Shown: piece by piece, positions 31,878-33,311 of the stretch
Layout of the letters: every line of letters begins with the position of its first letter
Numbering within the stretch: position 1 is the stretch's first letter
NCBI GenBank assembly: GCA_011390415.1
Contig: JAABSL010000077.1
Coordinates: 1-33,311, forward strand
DNA length: 33,311 nucleotides
Source: Desulfobacteraceae bacterium
GTDB lineage: Bacteria > Desulfobacterota > Desulfobacteria > Desulfobacterales > Desulfosalsimonadaceae
Reading direction: 5' to 3'
Notes under the pieces: model-generated
Databases searched by the model: none
What the model saw: only the letters and a program-made list of their open reading frames with translations
What the model was told of the DNA's origin: nothing
Translations under genes and position numbers: made by a program

Positions 31878-33023
31878 TTATCCGATTAGTTTGGGTGCAA
31901 TTCTTGAATGATATATCCGCTCCATTGATTTCAGGATGCCCGGATTTCTCTGAACACCCAGAATACAGTTCTTACACATATCTATTCGGCCGTTGTTCTG
32001 GTGACGGCGGAAGGTGACATGCTTCTCATTGTTCCAGATGGCATCAAAAGAATTTTTAATTATGTTTCCATAAACATAATTGTTAATAAATGGACAGGCC
32101 ACAAGATTGCCATAAGGGTCTACTGTAGTTTCACAACGTTCGCAATAGCATTTGTTGTGTGCGATCAATCCGGTATGCAGACTTTTTGTTGACCTCCCAT
32201 CGATATTTATCGTGACAATATGAATGTCTCCGCAGTTCTTATATTTTTGTTTGATATCTTTAATCTGTTGCTTGATAATTTGCGCCCCTGGTGCATCAAC
32301 TAAAATTGATTTACCTTTGTTTATGTAAAACGGATCCGGTTTCAGTCCGCCAATCAAGGACCGTTCAATACTTTTCGGGAAAAATTCACCGGCATATTCA
32401 AAATGGATTTCATCAAATTTCATTTGAATAGCATACTCGACGAGTTGCTCAAGGATGTTAAAATTAAACCGTGAAACCGTGGTGTTACAAATTAACCGGG
32501 GAAATCTTTTTCCGTTTTTTAGAGTCCGCATATTGGCAATAGTATCTTCAACTCTGTTTGATGCGCCTTTTCTACCCCGGATCTGGTCTTGTTTCTCTCC
32601 GACCCCATCGGTTGATATATAGATGTAGGTCAGGTTCTCAACCATGGCGGCAACCAACTCATCATCCAGTCCAATTTGATTGGTTGGCATATGAATGATG
32701 CAGTTCTTTTCTTTGATATATCGCAGGAGCGGCATTAAAAGATTTTTTCGCAGCAGGACATTGCCACCGAAAATCTCGAAATTGCGAACACCGGCCTGCA
32801 CGAGTTTGTCTATGATGTCCTTCCACTCTTTCAAACCGATTTCTTTTTTTTTTTCTTCCTCCTGTGGACGTTTCCAGCAACTGCAGGTCTGGCAGTGCGA
32901 ATTGCAGCGGTAGGTTAGAAAAAGTGTTCCAACTGTCGGTGCAGCTCTATGAAAGTTGATTTCTCTCTTTACTAATTGGGAAAAATCCTTTGTTAAAACT
33001 TTAATTCCTTTGGTGAGTTCCAT
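31878..33023 (-). CDS. radical SAM protein with SPASM domain
   Basis: This 381-residue enzyme has the radical SAM cluster motif CNSHCQTC (Cys40, Cys44, Cys47) with an extra CSCW just after it. The usual GGEP loop is FGGNVLLR (85-92), with Asn replacing Glu. A SPASM region with auxiliary-cluster cysteines follows (Cys292, Cys294, Cys297, Cys310 in NLVACPF, Cys350 and Cys353). SPASM enzymes often modify ribosomal peptides or activate enzymes; here the substrate is unknown. Codon use is more AT-rich than in the left of the window, and mobile-element debris flanks it, suggesting horizontal transfer. The start carries a 25-base duplication that places AAAGGGA before the ATG. No partner gene is visible within the window. 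Confidence 0.88.
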   Translation of the reverse strand: MELTKGIKVLTKDFSQLVKREINFHRAAPTVGTLFLTYRCNSHCQTCSCWKRPQEEEKKKEIGLKEWKDIIDKLVQAGVRNFEIFGGNVLLRKNLLMPLLRYIKEKNCIIHMPTNQIGLDDELVAAMVENLTYIYISTDGVGEKQDQIRGRKGASNRVEDTIANMRTLKNGKRFPRLICNTTVSRFNFNILEQLVEYAIQMKFDEIHFEYAGEFFPKSIERSLIGGLKPDPFYINKGKSILVDAPGAQIIKQQIKDIKQKYKNCGDIHIVTINIDGRSTKSLHTGLIAHNKCYCERCETTVDPYGNLVACPFINNYVYGNIIKNSFDAIWNNEKHVTFRRHQNNGRIDMCKNCILGVQRNPGILKSMERIYHSRIAPKLIG

Positions 33024-33049
33024 TAATAATCCCTTTGGTGAGTTTCATT
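33007..33049 (-). repeat. 25-base tandem duplication at the radical SAM start
   Basis: CCTTTGGTGAGTTcCATT (33007-33024) recurs as CCTTTGGTGAGTTtCATT (33032-33049), a 25-base period. On the minus strand both copies contain ATG and a following CTCACCAAAGG. The upstream ATG (33048) opens a 15-codon frame that is out of phase with the enzyme. Confidence 0.9.
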
Positions 33050-33167
33050 GCTGTAATTGATAGATCTGAGGGTGTTAAAAAGAACACAGTATTTGTTAAT
33101 GATGGAAAAGACCGAAATAAATTGGACTGAAACAATAAAATTATCTGGTTACCCACTTCGGTCAAGT

Positions 33168-33230
33168 AGGGTGCTTTTTATGCACCACCCTAAAAATTAT
33201 CGCTTGTTAATGGTGCATAAAATGCACCCT
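33168..33230. repeat. REP/MITE-like inverted repeat
   Basis: Arms of 19 bases (33168-33186, AGGGTGCTTTTTATGCACC; 33212-33230, its inverse with one mismatch) flank a 25-base loop. Each arm is itself near-palindromic (GGTGC...GCACC). The general form, TAGGGTGC...GCACCCTA, is like common dispersed bacterial palindromes. A protein frame across it is not credible. Confidence 0.8.
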
Positions 33231-33311
33231 ACAATGTGGCAACTTGCAATTTTCCGGCCCGACAAGCAAACCGGATAAGCAAATTAAATTTTTAAAACAT
33301 ATTTTTTTAAC

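Noticed and set aside
33057-33278. 73-codon plus-strand frame at the right edge
   Set aside because: It is formed largely by the REP-like palindrome and has no protein character.
1-33311. CRISPR array or known phage-defence cassette
   Set aside because: No regularly spaced repeats, cas genes, restriction or toxin-antitoxin genes were found in the window.

Overview
The window looks like chromosome of a Gram-negative, probably anaerobic bacterium of the Desulfobacterota (Desulfobacteraceae-like). This is inferred from gene content and style: moderately GC-rich coding with frequent CCGG and GCC, lipoproteins and a PpiD-type periplasmic foldase, a QueG-like Fe-S protein, a sigma-54 activator, and a fumarase of the type common in sulfate and metal reducers. 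No taxonomic marker gene is present, so the assignment is tentative.

Layout. Positions 1-3341 (minus) carry an M16 zinc-protease lipoprotein followed by a DUF362 gene cut by the window edge. Positions 3739-5648 (plus) are a phosphate transporter and its DUF47/PhoU-like partner, closed by a bidirectional terminator. Positions 5727-7893 (minus) are ppiD and a small zinc-ribbon membrane protein. A tRNA-Ala(GGC) with its own promoter and terminator follows, then an SppA-type lipoprotein peptidase.

Positions 9700-16419 are the most unusual block. Two tandem paralogous genes of unknown function converge on a three-gene minus-strand chaperone operon: a GrpE-like factor, an Hsp70 without a lid, and a membrane-spanning protein with two J-like domains lacking HPD and a C-terminal DUF1566 domain. 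Next come a QueG-like Fe-S protein and a TetR regulator behind a near-consensus promoter with an operator-like palindrome, an M48 protease/LemA pair, fumC, serA, an orphan sensor histidine kinase, arfB and a fragment of a short-chain dehydrogenase.

Positions 27306-29289 (minus) hold a sigma-54 activator. Downstream is a -24/-12 promoter that appears to drive a single 37-residue peptide gene ending in a strong terminator. The right end (29290-33311) is AT-rich and mobile: an IS1634-family transposase, the remnant of a second transposase, a radical SAM/SPASM gene with a 25-bp duplication at its start, and REP-like palindromes.

The two parts most worth following up are the divergent Hsp70/GrpE/J-like operon with the paralog pair facing it, and the sigma-54-controlled micropeptide unit.
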